Source: Bacilli bacterium (GTDB lineage Bacteria > Bacillota_I > Bacilli_A > RFN20 > CAG-826). Taken from it: a stretch of DNA of 7,061 nt. Numbering within the stretch: position 1 is the stretch's first letter; each line of letters starts with the position of its first letter. The position numbers and the translations under genes are program-made. The notes beneath the pieces are model-generated. The model did not search any database, was not told where the DNA came from, and worked only from the letters and a program-made list of their open reading frames with translations. The stretch spans positions 1 to 7,061 of the forward strand of contig JAFZUD010000124.1 of NCBI GenBank assembly GCA_017618495.1, written 5' to 3'. Positions 5,268-7,061 of this stretch are shown here, one piece after another.

Positions 5268-7061
5268 CTAGAGACAATCGATTTCTTTAAGATAATCCTC
5301 AACAAATGCATCACTTGGCATCAAAAGGTCACCTCTAGGTGAGAGACCAACAGTACCGATTTTGATTCCGTCAGGCGTGCAGTTTCTCTTGAATTGGCTC
5401 TGGAAGAAACGCTTGAAGAAGACCTTAAGCCATTTCTTCAAAGTTTCGTTATCGTACTTGTAATTAAAAGCCTGTTGAGCGAGGAAATAAAGTTTCTTTG
5501 GTGAGAATCCATAACGGAGATAATGGAAGATGAAGAAATCCTGGAGCTCATATGGGCCAACTTTGTCCTCAGATTTCTGGACGATTTCGCCTTTGGCTGA
5601 AGGCGGTAAGAGCTCAGGGCTGATAGGCGTTTCGATGATGTTCATCAAAGCGGTCTTCGTCTCCGGGTGCATGATCGCATATCCCTCAACAACATACCTG
5701 ACCAAGGTCTTTGGAACGGAAATGTTGAGATCGTAGAAGGACATATGGTCACCGTTATATGTGCACCAACCAAGAGCGGCTTCAGATAAGTCACCGGTTC
5801 CAACCATTAAGGCATCTTCATCGTTAGCGACATCCATCAAAACCTGGGTTCTTTCACGGGCCTGGGCGTTCTCATAGGCAACATTCTGATTTTGTTCGTC
5901 GTGCCCAATGTCTTTGAAGTGCAAGCGCACGGAATCACCGATGTTGATTTCACGGAAAGAGACACCGAGCGATTCCGAAAGAAGAGTAGCGTTATTGAAG
6001 GTTTTCTTGCTCGTTCCGAAGGATGGAAGAGTGATGGCGATGATGTCCTTGAGGTCATAGCCAAGTTTCTTGAAAGCCTCAACGGAGACAAGAAGGGCAA
6101 GAGTTGAATCAAGGCCGCCAGAAAGACCTAAGACAATCTTTTTCTGATGGACGGTTTTGAGTCTTTTCACAAGCGCCATGCTTTGCATGGTGAGAATGAG
6201 ATTAACTCTTTCAAGGTCAGTTTCTTTGGTTTCTGGGATGAATGGGTTCTTCGCGTAGTGACGGGTCAAAGCCTTAGGAGTCTCTAAAGGCATTGAGAAG
6301 AAGATCGTTTGATAATCGTTATCGTATTTGGCTTTGAATGAATGGTTTCTGTTTCTTTCGGCTTCAAGAAGCTCAATGTCGATCTCGGAAATAGCCTTTT
6401 CCATCTTGAATGGGGCGGACTCACAAAGAATCTTTCCGTTCTCGGTGATGATGTTATGACCACCGAAGACCATGTCGGTTGTGCTTTCACCATCTCCAGC
6501 GTTGGCAAGGATGTAGGCGGCCGTCATTTTATCTGAAGCCGTCTTCAAAAGGCTTGTGGTGTATTCGGCCGAACCAATAAGCACTGGGGTGGCGCATAGA
6601 TTAAGAATGACATTCGCGCCTGCTTGTGACGCTTTCGCGGAAGGCACCTCAATGTTGGAGATATCTTCAGAAAGCTCAACGGCGATTCTGAGTTTTGGGT
6701 AATTAGAGTCAACGAAGATCAAATTGGTTCCAAACGGGATCTTTTCTCCAAGAAGATTGATGTAACCCTCTTTCGGTCCCTCGGAGAAGTATCTATTTTC
6801 GGATGGATAGGCTTTTGGAACGATACCAAGGATCTCACCGCCATAGTAAACGACACCACAGCTATATAGTTTTCCGTTGCTCTTGATTGGAGCGCCGACA
6901 GTGAAGAGAAGGTCGTTCTCTTTGGAGGTTTCTTTAAGCTCAACAAGGGCTTTCTCGACTAATTCTTCAAGAGTTTTGTTGAAGACCAAGTCACCTAAAG
7001 TGGCAGAAGTTAGACATAATTCTGGCAAAACAAGAATTTTGACACCTTCTTTGCTTGCCTC
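5268..7061 (-). CDS. nadE: Glutamine-dependent NAD+ synthetase (5' end outside window)
   Basis: Last step of NAD synthesis: deamido-NAD+, ATP and glutamine (or ammonia) give NAD+. The frame is open to the right edge; the TTG at 7028 is internal, since eleven upstream codons (EASKEGVKILV...) continue the nitrilase-domain strand. About 30-40 residues are missing from a protein of about 635. Numbering from that TTG: nitrilase domain 1-250 with PEL (2-4, catalytic Glu3) and PKAYPSENRYF (71-81, catalytic Lys72). The usual ICED cysteine motif reads ELSED, with Ser120 (codon 6669-6671, TCT) in the cysteine position. NAGDGESTTD (176-185) is normal. The synthetase domain has the PP-loop LGLSGGLDSTLALLV (300-314), ENAQARERTQ (386-395), VGTGDLSEAALGWCTYNGD (409-427) and SVPKTLVR (437-444), then the C-terminal QFKRNCTPDG and LSPRGD. 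Synthetase activity looks intact; glutaminase activity is doubtful. Housekeeping gene, probably cotranscribed with the GtrA-like gene. Confidence 0.95.
   Translation of the reverse strand, partial: EASKEGVKILVLPELCLTSATLGDLVFNKTLEELVEKALVELKETSKENDLLFTVGAPIKSNGKLYSCGVVYYGGEILGIVPKAYPSENRYFSEGPKEGYINLLGEKIPFGTNLIFVDSNYPKLRIAVELSEDISNIEVPSAKASQAGANVILNLCATPVLIGSAEYTTSLLKTASDKMTAAYILANAGDGESTTDMVFGGHNIITENGKILCESAPFKMEKAISEIDIELLEAERNRNHSFKAKYDNDYQTIFFSMPLETPKALTRHYAKNPFIPETKETDLERVNLILTMQSMALVKRLKTVHQKKIVLGLSGGLDSTLALLVSVEAFKKLGYDLKDIIAITLPSFGTSKKTFNNATLLSESLGVSFREINIGDSVRLHFKDIGHDEQNQNVAYENAQARERTQVLMDVANDEDALMVGTGDLSEAALGWCTYNGDHMSFYDLNISVPKTLVRYVVEGYAIMHPETKTALMNIIETPISPELLPPSAKGEIVQKSEDKVGPYELQDFFIFHYLRYGFSPKKLYFLAQQAFNYKYDNETLKKWLKVFFKRFFQSQFKRNCTPDGIKIGTVGLSPRGDLLMPSDAFVEDYLKEIDCL

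Noticed and set aside
6593..6600. Cysteine in NLCATP of NadE as the normal catalytic cysteine
   Set aside because: In the family this strand normally reads NLS[AG]SP and comes about 25 residues after the catalytic motif, so by position it is not the standard nucleophile. It is kept only as a speculative alternative in the NadE finding.
1..7061. Possible Mollicutes-type code with TGA read as tryptophan
   Set aside because: All tryptophans in the accepted genes are TGG, there are no in-frame TGA codons, and full-length family matches end at TAA or TAG. Six stops are too few to argue that TGA is avoided.

Overview
The window reads as chromosomal DNA from a moderately low-GC member of the Bacillota (Firmicutes). 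The gene families, rho-independent terminators, purine-rich ribosome-binding sites and dense packing all fit, and the lineage could be an uncultured Bacilli/Erysipelotrichia or Mollicutes-related group. This placement is inferred from gene style only. Tryptophans are TGG and the six visible stops are TAA (five) and TAG (one), so nothing suggests TGA is read as tryptophan. I found no tRNA, rRNA, CRISPR array, insertion sequence or phage gene.

Left part (1-1949, + strand): the 3' part of a YbhN-type flippase-like membrane protein (LPG_synthase_TM family), overlapped by 8 bp by a GT8 family glycosyltransferase. They look like the end of a translationally coupled envelope or glycolipid operon. 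A hairpin at 1953-1977 has T-runs readable on both strands and serves as a shared terminator for the convergent genes on either side.

Middle and right part (1994-7061, - strand), in transcription order from the right edge: nadE (glutamine-dependent NAD+ synthetase, its first codons outside the window), then a GtrA-like membrane protein with a long acidic N-terminal tail, then a terminator. Next comes an HI0933/YhiN-type flavoprotein with its own promoter, then a second and longer terminator. Last is an 8-helix membrane protein of unknown family, with its own promoter.

Three points stand out. (1) The nitrilase-like glutaminase domain of NadE appears to have serine where the catalytic cysteine is expected, although the Glu and Lys of the triad and the whole synthetase domain are intact. 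(2) The promoters of the flavoprotein and the orphan membrane protein share far more than the -35/-10 boxes. Both carry inverted-repeat sequence in a 17-bp spacer, which suggests a common regulator. (3) The flavoprotein promoter lies so close to its ATG that the mRNA should be leaderless or nearly so. I see no defence system or other clearly new multi-gene system. Most of the window is ordinary housekeeping and envelope content.
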